The notes: a model not told the origin generated them from the sequence alone. Shown: positions 19,020 through 29,578, counted from the stretch's first letter. The stretch is 64,000 nucleotides of DNA from Gordonia tangerina (GCF_021556435.1 NZ_JAKGCU010000002.1:186001-250000); one strand, 5' to 3'. Made by a program: numbers and translations.

Positions 19020-20042
19020 ATGACAGACCCCCACCCGGCTTCGGCCGCCGGCCGGGTCGACCCCGGCCGTTCGCCGGCGATCGTGACCGTGACAGCAAAT
19101 CCGAGTCTGGACCGGACGCTGGAACTGACTGCGCCGTTGAGCCATGGCGCGGTCCAGCGTGCCGGCAGCGTCCGCACCGAACCGGGCGGCAAGGGCGTCA
19201 ACGTCGCCCGGGTGGCATCCGCTGCGGGTATCGGAACGCGGGCACTGCTCCCGGCGCGCGCCGGTGACCCGCTGCTCGCGGCGCTCGACTCGGTCGCGTT
19301 GCCCTACCTGACGCTCGCGATCGACGGTGAGGTCCGGTCCAACGTCACCATCGTCGACCCCGACGGCACCACCACGAAGGTCAACGCACCCGGTTTCGTG
19401 CTCGACGACGCGTCGGCCGCCGAACTGACCGAGCTGGTCCTCGCCAATGCCGGCGATGCCCGCTGGGTGGCGTTGTGCGGCTCGCTGCCGCCGGGGCTGC
19501 CGCACAACTGGTACCGCACGGTCGTCGACGCACTTGCCGATACGGGTTGCCGGGTGGCGGTGGACACCTCCGGCGCTCCGCTCGCCGCGGCGGTCACCGG
19601 GCCGGTCGATCTGCTCAAGCCCAACGAGGAAGAGCTCGCCGAGGCCACCGGTGTCGACCCGGCGGAGTTGTCGACGGCATCCGCGCGTGGCGACCACGCT
19701 CCCCTGGTCGCCGCCGCCACTGTGCTGGCGCACCGCACCGGGGCGGCGATCCTCGCCACTCTCGGCGCCGCCGGCGCCCTGTTGGTCACCTCGACAGGCG
19801 CATGGTTCGCGACCCCACCGCCCATCGTGCCGCGCAGCACCGTCGGCGCCGGCGACGCTGCCCTCACCGGTTATCTCATCGCCGAGTGCGGTGGTGCCGA
19901 GGAACCCGAACGGCTCCGGATGGCCGTGGCGTACGGCTCTGCGGCCACCGCTCTGGCCGGCACTCAACCGCCCTGTCCCGATCAGATCGATCCGGACAAC
20001 GTCTCCGTCACCGACCTCACCGGGGCCGCCAGTGCAGGTTGA
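19020..20042 (+). CDS. fruK: 1-phosphofructokinase
   Basis: A 340-residue PfkB-family kinase that converts fructose-1-phosphate, delivered by FruA, to fructose-1,6-bisphosphate. The N-terminal substrate motif is NPSLDRTLEL, the middle has GGKGVNVARV, and the C-terminal PfkB signature VGAGDAALTGY includes the catalytic Asp. I preferred the ATG at 19020 because GGAGAGGG sits 5 bases upstream; a GTG at 18987 overlaps the fruR stop and would add 11 residues. Confidence 0.94.
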   Translation: MTDPHPASAAGRVDPGRSPAIVTVTANPSLDRTLELTAPLSHGAVQRAGSVRTEPGGKGVNVARVASAAGIGTRALLPARAGDPLLAALDSVALPYLTLAIDGEVRSNVTIVDPDGTTTKVNAPGFVLDDASAAELTELVLANAGDARWVALCGSLPPGLPHNWYRTVVDALADTGCRVAVDTSGAPLAAAVTGPVDLLKPNEEELAEATGVDPAELSTASARGDHAPLVAAATVLAHRTGAAILATLGAAGALLVTSTGAWFATPPPIVPRSTVGAGDAALTGYLIAECGGAEEPERLRMAVAYGSAATALAGTQPPCPDQIDPDNVSVTDLTGAASAG

Positions 20043-20108
20043 CGATCCCCTTGCGTTGACACCGAAGCAAATCCACCTTCCGACAAGCACCCGCACGAAG
20101 GAAAACCC

Positions 20109-22178
20109 ATGTCAGAACAGATCATCACCCCACAGACGGTGAGCCTCGACGTGGACGCCGGCGACGACCCGGCGGCCGTGATCGGTTACCTCGCCGATCG
20201 GCTGGCCTCGGCCGGCCGCACCACCGACGCCACCGTGCTGGCCCGCGGCGCGCTCGATCGCGAGGCCAAGTCCGCCACCGGACTGCCCGGCGGAATCGCG
20301 ATCCCGCACGCGCGCGCCGCGTCGGTCACCGCAGCCTCCCTCGCGATGGCGCGCCTGTCGCGAAAGGTCGACTTCGGCGCCCCGGACGGTCCCGCCGACC
20401 TGGTGTTCCTCATCGCCGCACCCGAAGGCGGCGCCTCCGAGCACATGAAGCTGCTCAGCTCGCTGGCCCGGTCGCTGGTGCGTCCGGAGTTCGTCGACTC
20501 GCTGCGGGCGGCCGACAGCGACGAGCGCGTCGTACAACTCGTCGACGAGGCCATCAACCCGCAGCCCACCCAGACGCCGGCGGCGACATCCACGGTGGCG
20601 ACCCCCGAGACAACGCCCACGGCACCAGACGCCGGCGACGCCGACCGACGGCCGTCTGTCGTGGCGATCACCGCCTGCCCCACCGGTATCGCCCACACCT
20701 ACATGGCCGCCGACGCACTCAAGTACGCGGCCGAACGCGCCGACGTCGACTTCCACGTGGAAACCCAGGGTTCCTCGGCGACCACCTCGTTCGATCCCCA
20801 GGTCATCGCCGATGCCGACGCCGTGATCTTCGCCACCGATGTCGGGGTGAAGGGCAAGGATCGTTTCCGCGGCAAACCCGTGGTCGCCTCGGGCGTCAAA
20901 CGCGCGATCAACGAACCCGACGCGATGATCGCCGAAGCGGTTGCCGCGTCGAAGAATCCGTCGGCGACCGTGGTCAGCGGCGCCGCCGACGACGACGGCG
21001 CCGAAACGGAGGCATCCGGGACTGCGGGCGTCGGTCTCGGCGGCCAGGTCCGACAGGCGCTGATGACGGGTGTGAGCTACATGATCCCGTTCGTCGCGGC
21101 CGGCGGCTTGCTCATCGCATTGGGCTTCCTGCCCTTCCTCGGCGGTTACGAGATCGCCAACAGCACCCTCGATGAAGCCGGCTCACTGTCCGACGGCGCT
21201 TTCATCGCACTGAACAACAGTCTCTGGGACCTCCCGGCCGGCGGAGTCGGCCAGTACATCGGCGCCGTACTCTTCGCAGTCGGCTCGCTGGCCATGGGCA
21301 TGCTGGTCCCGGTGTTGGCCGGCTACATCTCGTTCGCCATCGCCGACCGACCGGGCATCGCGCCGGGATTCGTGGCCGGCCTGGTCTCGGTCGCCGTGGG
21401 CGCGAGCTTCATCGGCGGACTGGTCGGCGGCCTCATCGCCGGTGTCGTGTGCTTGTGGATCGCCCGGATCCCGTTGCCGCAGTGGGCACGCGGACTGCAA
21501 CCGGTGGTCATCATCCCACTGCTGGGCAGCATGGTGATCGGCGTGCTGCTCTACATGCTCCTCGGCAAGCCGCTGGCCTGGGTGACCGACCAGATGACCG
21601 ACGCACTCAACAGCATGTCGGGAGGCTCCGCAGTGGTGTTGGGCGTGGTCCTCGGCCTGATGATGTGCTTCGACCTCGGTGGACCCGTCAACAAGGCGGC
21701 CTATCTGTTCGCCACCACCGGCCTGGCCATCGGCGGACCCGCACAGCTGCAGATCATGGCGGCGGTGATGTGTGCCGGCATGGTGCCGCCGCTGGCCATG
21801 GCACTGGCCACGGTGCTGCGTCCGCAGCTGTTCACCGAGCCCGAGCGTGAGAACGGCAAGGCCGCATGGCTGCTCGGCGCCTCGTTCATCTCCGAGGGAG
21901 CCATCCCGTTCGCCGCCACCGACCCGTTCCGGGTGATCCCCTCGATGATGGCCGGCGGAGCGCTCGCGGGCGGCCTGGTGATGGCATTCGGTGTCGAACT
22001 GCGCGCACCGCACGGCGGTATCTTCGTGTTCTTCGCCATGAACAACTGGATTCTGTTCCTCGTCGCCCTGGCCGCCGGAACCGTCCTGAGCGCGTTCGCC
22101 GTCATCACAGCCAAGCAGTGGCATGCCAACCGGCAACACGCCGGACGCTTCGAAGACGTCCAAACCGTCCCCGCTTGA
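20109..22178 (+). CDS. fruA: Fructose PTS permease EIIABC
   Basis: A 689-residue fusion that imports fructose as fructose-1-phosphate. EIIA (1-150) has the active His67 in GIAIPHARA. EIIB (about 183-285) has the active Cys190 in AITACPTGIAHTYMA. EIIC (about 312-680) is a multi-helix membrane domain with GVSYMIPFVAAGG and FISEGAIPFAATDP. A Thr/Pro-rich linker joins A to B. The A-B-C order and length match corynebacterial PtsF. The start at 20109 follows GAAGGAAAA. Expected to be controlled with fruR and fruK. Confidence 0.96.
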   Translation: MSEQIITPQTVSLDVDAGDDPAAVIGYLADRLASAGRTTDATVLARGALDREAKSATGLPGGIAIPHARAASVTAASLAMARLSRKVDFGAPDGPADLVFLIAAPEGGASEHMKLLSSLARSLVRPEFVDSLRAADSDERVVQLVDEAINPQPTQTPAATSTVATPETTPTAPDAGDADRRPSVVAITACPTGIAHTYMAADALKYAAERADVDFHVETQGSSATTSFDPQVIADADAVIFATDVGVKGKDRFRGKPVVASGVKRAINEPDAMIAEAVAASKNPSATVVSGAADDDGAETEASGTAGVGLGGQVRQALMTGVSYMIPFVAAGGLLIALGFLPFLGGYEIANSTLDEAGSLSDGAFIALNNSLWDLPAGGVGQYIGAVLFAVGSLAMGMLVPVLAGYISFAIADRPGIAPGFVAGLVSVAVGASFIGGLVGGLIAGVVCLWIARIPLPQWARGLQPVVIIPLLGSMVIGVLLYMLLGKPLAWVTDQMTDALNSMSGGSAVVLGVVLGLMMCFDLGGPVNKAAYLFATTGLAIGGPAQLQIMAAVMCAGMVPPLAMALATVLRPQLFTEPERENGKAAWLLGASFISEGAIPFAATDPFRVIPSMMAGGALAGGLVMAFGVELRAPHGGIFVFFAMNNWILFLVALAAGTVLSAFAVITAKQWHANRQHAGRFEDVQTVPA

Positions 22179-22206
22179 GCGCTGTTCGGGCAGACTCAGT
22201 CGACAT

Positions 22207-22251
22207 CGACCGCAACATTCCCGACCGCGACGATCCCGACTGCAACGCACC
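22207..22251. repeat. Three degenerate 15-bp repeats between fruA and ptsH
   Basis: Units at 22207, 22222 and 22237 share CGACCGCGACGATCC-like sequence with 3-5 differences between copies. They fill much of the 113-bp gap after the fruA stop. No hairpin or gene is associated with them. Confidence 0.6.
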
Positions 22252-22291
22252 CGGCTCGAGATTTGAACCCACAAGCAAAGGAGTATCACCA

Positions 22292-22552
22292 ATGCCCAGC
22301 ACCACAGTCACCGTCGGCTCGGCCGTCGGCCTGCACGCCCGTCCCGCGACGATCATCGCCGAGGCGGTGGCCGACACCGGCGCCACCGTCACTCTGTCAC
22401 TCGAGGGCGGTGACCCGGTGGATGCCGGTTCGGCGCTGATGATCATGACCCTGGGGGCGGAGAAGGGTACCGAGGTGGTGGTGACCGCCGACGATCAGAG
22501 CACCCTCGACGCGATCGCCGCACTTGTCGCCAAGGATCTCGACGCAGACTGA
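22292..22552 (+). CDS. ptsH: Phosphocarrier protein HPr
   Basis: An 86-residue HPr that relays phosphate from enzyme I to FruA. The active His15 is in GLHARPA. Ser47 in DAGSALMIM corresponds to the regulatory Ser46 region of Gram-positive HPr, although HPr kinase is generally absent from actinobacteria. The ATG at 22292 follows AAAGGAG with good spacing. Last gene of the fru operon, followed by a strong terminator. Confidence 0.95.
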   Translation: MPSTTVTVGSAVGLHARPATIIAEAVADTGATVTLSLEGGDPVDAGSALMIMTLGAEKGTEVVVTADDQSTLDAIAALVAKDLDAD

Positions 22553-22567
22553 CCGCAACGTCGACCA

Positions 22568-22598
22568 CGGCCCCGTCGCATGACCTGCGGCGGGGCCG
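22568..22598 (+). terminator. Strong hairpin terminator after ptsH
   Basis: CGGCCCCGTCGCA (22568-22580) pairs with TGCGGCGGGGCCG (22586-22598) with a single G-T wobble and a 5-base loop, 15 bp past the ptsH stop and just before the convergent hflX stop. It may terminate both genes. Confidence 0.85.
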
Positions 22599-22610
22599 TC
22601 TGCTGTCCGG

Positions 22611-24119
22611 TCAGGCCCGCAATGGCTCCAGGATGCCCGCGAACGCGGCCGGGACCCGGACCCGCATGGTGGTGCCGTCGGCGGTGTGCTCGCTGGTCAG
22701 CACCTCACCCTCCTCGTGGATACGCGAGATGAGGTCGCCACGGGTGTAGGGCACGTCGATGGTCAGTTCCACGTCGGACCGACCGATGAACTCGCGCACC
22801 TGCTCGAACAGTTCCGGCAAACCTTCGCCGGTGCGCGCGGACACGAAAACCGCGTCGCCGAGCGCGCCCCGCAACTCCGCCATCCGGGTGGCATCGATTG
22901 CGTCGATCTTGTTGACCACCAACAGTTCGGGCGGCGCGGTGGCACCCTCCTCGGCGACGACCTCGTTGATGACGCGGCGCACCGCGGAGATCTGCTCGAC
23001 CGGGAACGGGTCGGCACCGTCGACGACGTGGAGCAGCAGATCAGCGTCCACCACTTCTTCCAGAGTCGACCGGAACGCCTCGACCAGCTGTGTGGGCAGA
23101 TGTCGGACGAACCCGACGGTGTCGGTGAACACCACTGCTCGACCATCATCGAGTGTGGCGCGGCGGGTGGTCGGATCCAGGGTGGCGAACAGCGCATCCT
23201 GCACCAGGACACCCGAGCCGGTCATCGCATTGACCAGGCTGGACTTACCCGCGTTGGTGTAGCCGGCCACGGTGAGCCGCGGAATCTCGTTGCGCTCGCG
23301 GGCCGCACGCATCACCGTGCGGGACTTCTTCATCGCGCGGATCTCGCGGCGCAACTTGGCCATCCGTTCGCGAATCCGCCTGCGGTCGGTCTCGATCTTC
23401 GTCTCACCCGGTCCACGCAGACCGACACCACCGTTGCTGCCGGCACGACCGCCGGCCTGCCGCGACATCGACTCACCCCAACCACGCAGTCGCGGGAGCA
23501 TGTATTCCATCTGTGCCAGCGACACCTGGGCCTTGCCTTCCCGCGAAGTCGCGTGCTGCGCGAAAATGTCGAGGATCAGCGCGGTACGGTCGATGACTTT
23601 GACCTTGACCACCTTCTCCAGGGCGGTCAGCTGTGCCGGGGTGAGTTCACCATCGCAGATCACCGTGTCCGCACCCGTCTCCAAGACGGCCGCGCGCAGT
23701 TCGTCGGCCTTTCCCGAACCGATGTAGGTGGCCGAGTCGGGCCGCGAACGTCGCTGGATCAACGCGTCGAGTACCTGCGAGCCCGCGGTCTCGGCCAGCG
23801 CGGCGAGTTCGGTCATGCTGGCCCGGGCCTGGGCGGCGGTGCCCTCGGTCCAGACGCCTACCAAGACCACCCGCTCGAGGCGCAGTTGGCGGTACTCGAC
23901 CTCGGTGACGTCGGTGAGTTCGGTGGAAAGACCGGCGACACGCTGCAGAGACGCGCGTTCCTCGAGCTGGAGCTCACCGGTGGTCGGTCGGGACAACCCC
24001 GCCAAGATGTCGCGCCCGGTGGTGCCGTCATCGGATGCGTCGGGCAGGTCGGCCAGATCGGAGTCGGCCAGATCTCGGTTGGCCGGATGAGGTGGTGGTG
24101 TGATTGCTGATTCTGTCAT
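22611..24119 (-). CDS. hflX: Ribosome-associated GTPase HflX
   Basis: About 502 residues. The N-terminal HflX domain has the Gly-rich segment GSNGGVGLRGPGETKIE. The TRAFAC GTPase domain has GYTNAGKSS (G1), DTVGF (G3) and NKID (G4). HflX binds the 50S subunit and splits stalled or hibernating ribosomes. The start is uncertain: ATG at 24119 (MTESAITPP), ATG at 24128 and GTG at 24140 are all in frame and none has a strong ribosome site. A 2-3 copy Asp-Leu-Ala repeat is visible near the N-terminus. Confidence 0.94.
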   Translation of the reverse strand: MTESAITPPPHPANRDLADSDLADLPDASDDGTTGRDILAGLSRPTTGELQLEERASLQRVAGLSTELTDVTEVEYRQLRLERVVLVGVWTEGTAAQARASMTELAALAETAGSQVLDALIQRRSRPDSATYIGSGKADELRAAVLETGADTVICDGELTPAQLTALEKVVKVKVIDRTALILDIFAQHATSREGKAQVSLAQMEYMLPRLRGWGESMSRQAGGRAGSNGGVGLRGPGETKIETDRRRIRERMAKLRREIRAMKKSRTVMRAARERNEIPRLTVAGYTNAGKSSLVNAMTGSGVLVQDALFATLDPTTRRATLDDGRAVVFTDTVGFVRHLPTQLVEAFRSTLEEVVDADLLLHVVDGADPFPVEQISAVRRVINEVVAEEGATAPPELLVVNKIDAIDATRMAELRGALGDAVFVSARTGEGLPELFEQVREFIGRSDVELTIDVPYTRGDLISRIHEEGEVLTSEHTADGTTMRVRVPAAFAGILEPLRA

Positions 24120-24197
24120 GGGTGACATCCATGATGTCACGCTCGACGTGCGGGAAGCATCCCGTTTTCCGCGCGGTGGCCGGACGTGGTGCCGCGG

Positions 24198-25118
24198 TCA
24201 GCTCGCGGGCCGATCCCATCCCGGCCGCAGGTGGCCTTCGGCGACCAGCATCGACGGGCCACGGAGATGGGAACCGTCCGCCCGGATACCCACCTCGACC
24301 CGACCTCCCGGCACGGTGATGCACAGCGTGCCCGCCGACTCACCCTGGTGTGCCAGCACTGCGGCACCGGCAGCCACCAGACCGGTCCCGCAGCTCCGAG
24401 TCTCCCCGACACCGCGTTCGAACACCCGCATCGACGCCGGTAGCCGGCCCTGGCCGTCGGGGGTGCCGGGGGCGGTCACGATCTCGACGTTCGCGCCGTG
24501 CGCGAACGCATCCGGCTCGAGGACCACCCCGTCGGAGAAATCGATGGCCGCCAGGTCGGTCGCGGTCAGATCCGGTACCACGCAGGCCAGGTGCGGGTTG
24601 CCGACGTCGATCATCACACCGCGATAGACGTCGTCGCCGATTCGCACCAGCGAGTCGCCGTCGCGGCGGACCGTCCCCATCTCGACGGTGACGTCGGCGT
24701 GGACGGCGTCGTGGGCATGGACGACAACCGGTCGAGCGCCGGCGCGTGATCCGACCGTGAAGCGGTCCGCGGCGACCAGACCGGAGGCGCGCAGGTGATG
24801 GGCGAAGACCCGCACCCCGTTTCCGCACATCTCGGCGATGGAGCCGTCGGCGTTGCGATAGTCCATGAACCAGTCATCGGGCGCGACCCCATCCGGGAGG
24901 GCGTCGAGCACTCCGCGTTCCACCAGTGCGGCCGACCGCACCACCCGCAGCAGACCGTCCGCGCCGATTCCACGCCGCCGGTCACACAATGCCGCGACGT
25001 GGGCTTGGGTCAGGTCGAGGTGTGCCGCCGGATCGGTCAGGATGACGAAATCGTTCTGGGTCCCGTGGCCCTTCACGAAATGCAGGGCGGGCGTCTGGTC
25101 ACCCGTGGTTGTGGCCAT
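24198..25118 (-). CDS. dapF: Diaminopimelate epimerase
   Basis: A 306-residue enzyme that converts LL- to meso-diaminopimelate for peptidoglycan and lysine. The two catalytic cysteines are in EMCGNGVRVF and RSCGTGLVAAG, one per pseudo-symmetric domain, and the N-terminus KGHGTQNDF is diagnostic. The start at 25118 gives MATTTGDQTPALHFVKGHGT; longer open sequence is unlike the family. It lies 26 bp downstream of miaA on the same strand, as in Mycobacterium. Confidence 0.96.
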   Translation of the reverse strand: MATTTGDQTPALHFVKGHGTQNDFVILTDPAAHLDLTQAHVAALCDRRRGIGADGLLRVVRSAALVERGVLDALPDGVAPDDWFMDYRNADGSIAEMCGNGVRVFAHHLRASGLVAADRFTVGSRAGARPVVVHAHDAVHADVTVEMGTVRRDGDSLVRIGDDVYRGVMIDVGNPHLACVVPDLTATDLAAIDFSDGVVLEPDAFAHGANVEIVTAPGTPDGQGRLPASMRVFERGVGETRSCGTGLVAAGAAVLAHQGESAGTLCITVPGGRVEVGIRADGSHLRGPSMLVAEGHLRPGWDRPAS

Positions 25119-25144
25119 CACCCCACCAGCGTACGAGGCGAAGC

Positions 25145-26062
25145 CTAAGCCTCCACAATCCGCAGGGCTTGCGCCGCCACATCGTCGTGGGCGGCGTCGA
25201 GCCAGGTGATGCGGTGGTCGCGTCGAAACCATGACCGTTGCCTGCGGACGTACCGGCGCGTGCCGATGAAGGTCAACTCCTCGGCGGTGTCCATGTCGTA
25301 CTCGCCGTCCAACGCGGCGAGGACCTGCGCATAGCCGATGGCCCGGGACGCCGTGCGCCCCGAGCGCAGACCGGCCAGACACAACTGCGCCACCTCGTCG
25401 ACGAGGCCGAGCGCGAACATCTGCCGGGTGCGCACCCGGATGCGTGCGTCGAGATCGGCGGTGTCCCGGTCGAGGGCCAGGATGCGCGTGTGCCAGCGTG
25501 GCTCCCCGATCTTCGGCGCCGACGCCGCGAACGGCGCGCCGGTCAGTTCGACCACCTCCAGGGCCCGCACGATACGCCGACCGTCGGTGGCGAGAATGGA
25601 TGCCGCCCCGTCCGGATCCACCTCGGCCAGACGCCGGTGCAGCGCCGCGACACCGATCTCATCGAGCAGCGCCTCGTACCGGCCACGTACCTGCGGATCG
25701 GTCGCGGGGAACCGCCAGTCGTCGAGCAGGCCCTGGATGTACATCATCGATCCGCCGACGAGGACCGGCACCCGTCCCGCGGCCCGCACGCGGTCGACGT
25801 CGGCTCCGGCGCCACGTTGGTGACGCGCGACGGTGGCGGTCTCGGTCACGTCGAGCACGTCGATCTGATGATGAGGGATGCCGCGGCGGTCGGCGACGGG
25901 CACCTTCGCGGTACCGATGTCCATCCCGCGGTATTGCTGCATCGCATCGAGGTTGACGATCTCGCCGCCGACGTATTCGGCGATGTCGAGGGCGAGATCG
26001 GATTTGCCGGTCGCCGTCGGACCCACGATCGCGATCGGAACGGGCCCGCTGGAACCGGTCAT
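25145..26062 (-). CDS. miaA: tRNA dimethylallyltransferase MiaA
   Basis: A 305-residue prenyltransferase that adds dimethylallyl to N6 of A37 in tRNAs reading UNN codons; MiaB then acts on the product. P-loop GPTATGKS is at 14-21, followed by [15 protein letters not shown] and the IHHQIDVLD-like segment; [13 protein letters not shown] lies near the C-terminus. The ATG at 26062 overlaps the stop of the upstream gene (ATGA). Both miaA and miaB are in the window, so the ms2i6A pathway is present. Confidence 0.96.
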   Translation of the reverse strand: MTGSSGPVPIAIVGPTATGKSDLALDIAEYVGGEIVNLDAMQQYRGMDIGTAKVPVADRRGIPHHQIDVLDVTETATVARHQRGAGADVDRVRAAGRVPVLVGGSMMYIQGLLDDWRFPATDPQVRGRYEALLDEIGVAALHRRLAEVDPDGAASILATDGRRIVRALEVVELTGAPFAASAPKIGEPRWHTRILALDRDTADLDARIRVRTRQMFALGLVDEVAQLCLAGLRSGRTASRAIGYAQVLAALDGEYDMDTAEELTFIGTRRYVRRQRSWFRRDHRITWLDAAHDDVAAQALRIVEA

Positions 26063-26823
26063 CGCGGCGTCCACGTGACCACCGTGTAGCCGACCCCGAA
26101 CGGCGCATCGCGATAGGCGAGCCGCGAGGCGAACTGCCGACCCGAACACAGTGCGGCGGCGACCTGCCACGCCGGACGGCCCGCGACACCCGCGTGAGCA
26201 CATGCCGTCGGGTCCAACGCCGCGAGCGTGTCGGTGTCGGCAGCCGCCAGGGCTTGGTCGATGCGTCGCTGCATGTCCACCGCACCGGGTCGCAGGCCGC
26301 CACCAGGTGCTCGCGCCGACAGTGCGGTAGCGCCGTCGGCCACCACCAGCACCCCCACCCGACCGGGATCGGCGTCTATCCGCCTCCGTAGTTCGGCGCC
26401 CACCCGCGCACAGTCGGCCGGCAGGGCATCGCGCGCCACCGTGACCGGTTCGACGGCCTCGATGCCGGACTCGGCACGTAACCACCCCGCGATCAGCATC
26501 GACAGCGGCAGATCCGACGGCGACAGATCGAGCGTGTCCTTGCGTGCGGTACCGGACTGAACCGCGACAGCGGCCGGACGGCGCAGTGTCACCGCCATGG
26601 GCACCCCGAACCGTCCGAAGTCGCCGTCCACCCCGATCTCGGCCGCCGAATCATCGTCGCGCGCGCCGATCGCCACGAACTCTGTGGCCGCGGCGGCCAG
26701 TTCCCGACCGGCCGTGCGGGTCGCTTCCCGTACCGCCTCGGTGTCGGTGGCGCCCGGCCCCGCGACCTGTGGCACCAGCAGCGGAGCACTCGGGACGAAG
26801 ACCACGGACGCCAGCACGTTCAC
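26059..26823 (-). CDS. Class III extradiol dioxygenase-like protein (Rv2728c-like)
   Basis: A 254-residue protein in the position of Rv2728c, between miaA and the DUF349 gene. The N-terminus [19 protein letters not shown] resembles the class III extradiol ring-cleavage dioxygenase subunit B fold (LigB/MEMO-like). I cannot see a complete metal-binding set, so enzymatic activity is doubtful. The start is GTG at 26823; the frame is open further but without similarity. Its stop overlaps the miaA start by 4 bp, suggesting coupled translation. Confidence 0.75.
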   Translation of the reverse strand: MNVLASVVFVPSAPLLVPQVAGPGATDTEAVREATRTAGRELAAAATEFVAIGARDDDSAAEIGVDGDFGRFGVPMAVTLRRPAAVAVQSGTARKDTLDLSPSDLPLSMLIAGWLRAESGIEAVEPVTVARDALPADCARVGAELRRRIDADPGRVGVLVVADGATALSARAPGGGLRPGAVDMQRRIDQALAAADTDTLAALDPTACAHAGVAGRPAWQVAAALCSGRQFASRLAYRDAPFGVGYTVVTWTPR

Positions 26824-27008
26824 GACGCTAGTCGACCCGTTGGGCCACCAGCGCACCGCGTCCGGCCGCAATGTCACCGCAGCGCCCACACGGCACACCC
26901 TGACCTGGTTCAATGGGGGCAGCCTGTGGCGTCGGTACGTCGGTGCAGGCCTCGACGTGACGGCAGCCGTGGCGCGCGGCATCAATCTGCGGGAGAGGGC
27001 ACCTGCAC

Positions 27009-28442
27009 ATGACGAATCCGACAGATCCCACTCCAGCCGATCCGGGGGGCGCCGATCCGGGGCGTGTCGAGCCCGCGGCATCCCGACCCGCCGAGCCGAC
27101 CGCGCCGACCCCGGGCCCGCCCAAGCCGCATCCGATGCCCAAGCCGGGCCCCAAGCCCGGACCTCGCCCCGGGCCGCGCCCACGCGCCGCCGATGTGCAC
27201 CCGGTGCCCACGCCTGTACCGTGCGGCGACCCGCACGAGTTCGGCCGAATCGACGCCGACGGTGTGGTGTGGCTGAAGACCACCGACGGAGAGCGTCAGA
27301 TCGGTTCCTGGCAAGCAGGTTCCATCGAGGACGGACTGGCGCATTTCTCCCGCAAGTTCGATGACCTCGCCACCGAGGTGGAGATCCTCGAGGAACGTCT
27401 GGCGGCACGGTCGGGTGATCCACGCAAGGCGCAGACCGCCGCGCGCCATCTGCTCGATGCGCTACCGACCGCCGCAGTGATCGGTGATGTCGCCGCCCTC
27501 GAGCAGCGGCTGACGGTGATCGTGGGCAGCGCCGACGAGGTGGCCGACTCGATCAAGGCCGAGCGAGAGCAGGCCCGCGCCACGGCTATCGCCCGCAAGG
27601 AGGCGTTGGCCGCCGAGGCCGAGGACATCGGCGCCGAATCCACCCAGTGGAAGGTGGCCGGGGATCGGTTGCGAGCCATCCTCGATGAATGGAAGTCCAT
27701 CAAGGGTGTCGACCGCAAGACCGACGATGCGTTGTGGAAGCGCTACGCGAAGGCGCGTGACGCGTTCAATCGGCGGCGGGGCGCCCATTTCGCCGAGCTC
27801 GACCGTGAACGAGCGGGCGCGAAGGCCCGCAAGGAGGAGCTGATCACGCGCGCCGAAGAACTGTCCACATCCACCGATTGGGGCGCCACCTCGGCACGCT
27901 TCCGTGAACTGCTCACCGAGTGGAAGGCCGCCGGACGCGCACCGCGCGACGCCGACGACGCTTTGTGGCAGCGATTCAAAGCCGCCCAGGACGTGTTCTT
28001 CTCCGCCCGCAACGCCGCCACGTCGGAGCGCGACAACGAATTCGCGGCAAACGGGGCCGCGAAGATGGCACTGTTGGAGCACGCCGAGAAGTCCATCGAC
28101 CCGGCCGCCGACCTCGATGCTGCGCGGCGCGAATTTCGCGCCTTCCGCGACCAGTGGGACGAGATCGGTAAGGTTCCGCGCGATCAGATGGGTTCACTCG
28201 AGGGACGCGCACGCGCCCTCGAGAAGCGCATCCGCGACGCGGAAGATGCACAATGGCAGCGAACCGATCCGGAGGCACAGGCGCGCGCCGCACAATTCGC
28301 CGACCGCGCCGCGCAACTCGAGGATCAGGCCCGCAAGGCCGATGACCGTGGCAAGGCCAAGGACGCCGTGAAGCTTCGGGAACAGGCTGCGCAGTGGCGA
28401 GAGTGGGCAGACGCCGCAGCCAGCGCCATCGCCGACCGCTGA
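27009..28442 (+). CDS. DUF349 domain protein (Rv2731-like)
   Basis: A 477-residue, highly charged, mainly helical protein with DUF349-type repeats marked by W-K/R motifs: [36 protein letters not shown] and [14 protein letters not shown]. The first 70 residues are Pro/Gly-rich low complexity with a [13 protein letters not shown] run, probably disordered. A long coiled coil is likely at the C-terminus (residues 390-470). The function is not established. The ATG at 27009 follows GGGAGAGGG. Divergent from the miaA group across 185 bp. Confidence 0.85.
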   Translation: MTNPTDPTPADPGGADPGRVEPAASRPAEPTAPTPGPPKPHPMPKPGPKPGPRPGPRPRAADVHPVPTPVPCGDPHEFGRIDADGVVWLKTTDGERQIGSWQAGSIEDGLAHFSRKFDDLATEVEILEERLAARSGDPRKAQTAARHLLDALPTAAVIGDVAALEQRLTVIVGSADEVADSIKAEREQARATAIARKEALAAEAEDIGAESTQWKVAGDRLRAILDEWKSIKGVDRKTDDALWKRYAKARDAFNRRRGAHFAELDRERAGAKARKEELITRAEELSTSTDWGATSARFRELLTEWKAAGRAPRDADDALWQRFKAAQDVFFSARNAATSERDNEFAANGAAKMALLEHAEKSIDPAADLDAARREFRAFRDQWDEIGKVPRDQMGSLEGRARALEKRIRDAEDAQWQRTDPEAQARAAQFADRAAQLEDQARKADDRGKAKDAVKLREQAAQWREWADAAASAIADR

Positions 28443-28467
28443 GGGACGCACGCCGGGCGGTCGGCGC

Positions 28468-28956
28468 TCAGTTCGTCGACCCACCCGACGTCGTTTCGTC
28501 CGTCGTCGAGCCACCTGCCGTCGACACGGTCAGGGCACGCAGGATCGTTATGGCGGATTCCGGGAGCGGTCGGGACCGGCGAGTGGAGTCGTCGAAGGCG
28601 ACGATGACGGTCGTGGCAGTCGCCACGCACGTATCAGCCTGGAATATGCCCTGTTCGAGCACGATGGAACTGCGACCGAGTGAGGCCACGCGGGTACCGA
28701 CAACGATGTCACCCGGCCAGGTCATCTCGGAACGGAAGTCCAGCTCGAGCCGAGCGATCACGAATGAGGTGCCGGGCCCGGCCAGCGGTGCCTGCGGGTC
28801 GTAGAGCACCGCCACCCGCCCGGATTCGAGGAACGTCGCGAACACGGCGTTGTTGACATGACCTTGGCGATCGGTGTCGGCGTACCGAACCTTTTCGGTG
28901 ACGTGCGCGCGATAATCCGCGACGCTCGGAAGTCTGCCGGATGTGTGCTCGCCCAC
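28468..28956 (-). CDS. Acyl-CoA thioesterase (hotdog fold)
   Basis: 162 residues in the 4-hydroxybenzoyl-CoA thioesterase/YbgC group. The signature YADTDRQGHVNNAVFATFLESGR contains the catalytic Asp and the HVNN-type turn of the hotdog fold. Substrate is unknown; relatives act on short to medium acyl-CoAs. The start is GTG at 28956, one base after the stop of the membrane-protein gene, so the two are probably an operon. The C-terminal tail is Thr/Ser/Gly-rich. Confidence 0.82.
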   Translation of the reverse strand: MGEHTSGRLPSVADYRAHVTEKVRYADTDRQGHVNNAVFATFLESGRVAVLYDPQAPLAGPGTSFVIARLELDFRSEMTWPGDIVVGTRVASLGRSSIVLEQGIFQADTCVATATTVIVAFDDSTRRSRPLPESAITILRALTVSTAGGSTTDETTSGGSTN

Positions 28957-28957
28957 G

Positions 28958-29578
28958 TCAGGCGTCGCGGTCCGGCTTGAGCTGCAAGGATCGCGCCACC
29001 GCGTCGCGCGTGGCCGCCTCTTTGCGCCGTTGTTCCTCGAGCGCCAGATGGTAGGTGCTACGGGCCCAGACGACACGCGCCCAGTGGAAGGTCAGCACCA
29101 GAACGGCGAGCCAGCCGATGATCAGTCCGATGCCCACCCCGGACGGTGGCTCGATGCCTCCGACGCCGGGAGTGTTGCGTGACCACCACGCCAGCATGCC
29201 GGCCACGCAGGCGACGGCGTTGCCGCACAGCGCTATCCACGCCAGCAGCCACCGTCGGGTCAGCAGGGCGAATGCCGACACACCGATGCCGAAGATCGTC
29301 AACAGGTAGACGAACACCTCCGAGGTGATGGTGACGCGTTCGGCGTCGGCGTCCGGGGCGAAGGTGAGCACCTCGATCCCACTGGCGGTACCGGTGTGCG
29401 GCAACACCATCGACAGCATCGCTACCAGCACACCTACCGCGACGACCACCGCACGCATACCGGGATCGATCTCTCCGGCGACCTTACGTTCAGCTCGACG
29501 CAGATCGCTTTCGTAGGCGGCGAGGCCGCCGGCGGCGTCCTGACCGTGGTCGACCTCTTGGTCCTTGTCTGCAGTCAT
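28958..29578 (-). CDS. Four-helix membrane protein (Rv2732c-like)
   Basis: 206 residues with four predicted membrane helices (around MRAVVVAVGVLVAMLSMVL, VFVYLLTIFGIGVSAFALL, WLLAWIALCGNAVACVAGML and GIGLIIGWLAVLVLTFHWA). Charged ends lie on both sides. The family occurs across Mycobacteriales beside miaB and has no known function. The ATG at 29578 overlaps the miaB stop by one base (TGATG), indicating translational coupling. Confidence 0.82.
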   Translation of the reverse strand: MTADKDQEVDHGQDAAGGLAAYESDLRRAERKVAGEIDPGMRAVVVAVGVLVAMLSMVLPHTGTASGIEVLTFAPDADAERVTITSEVFVYLLTIFGIGVSAFALLTRRWLLAWIALCGNAVACVAGMLAWWSRNTPGVGGIEPPSGVGIGLIIGWLAVLVLTFHWARVVWARSTYHLALEEQRRKEAATRDAVARSLQLKPDRDA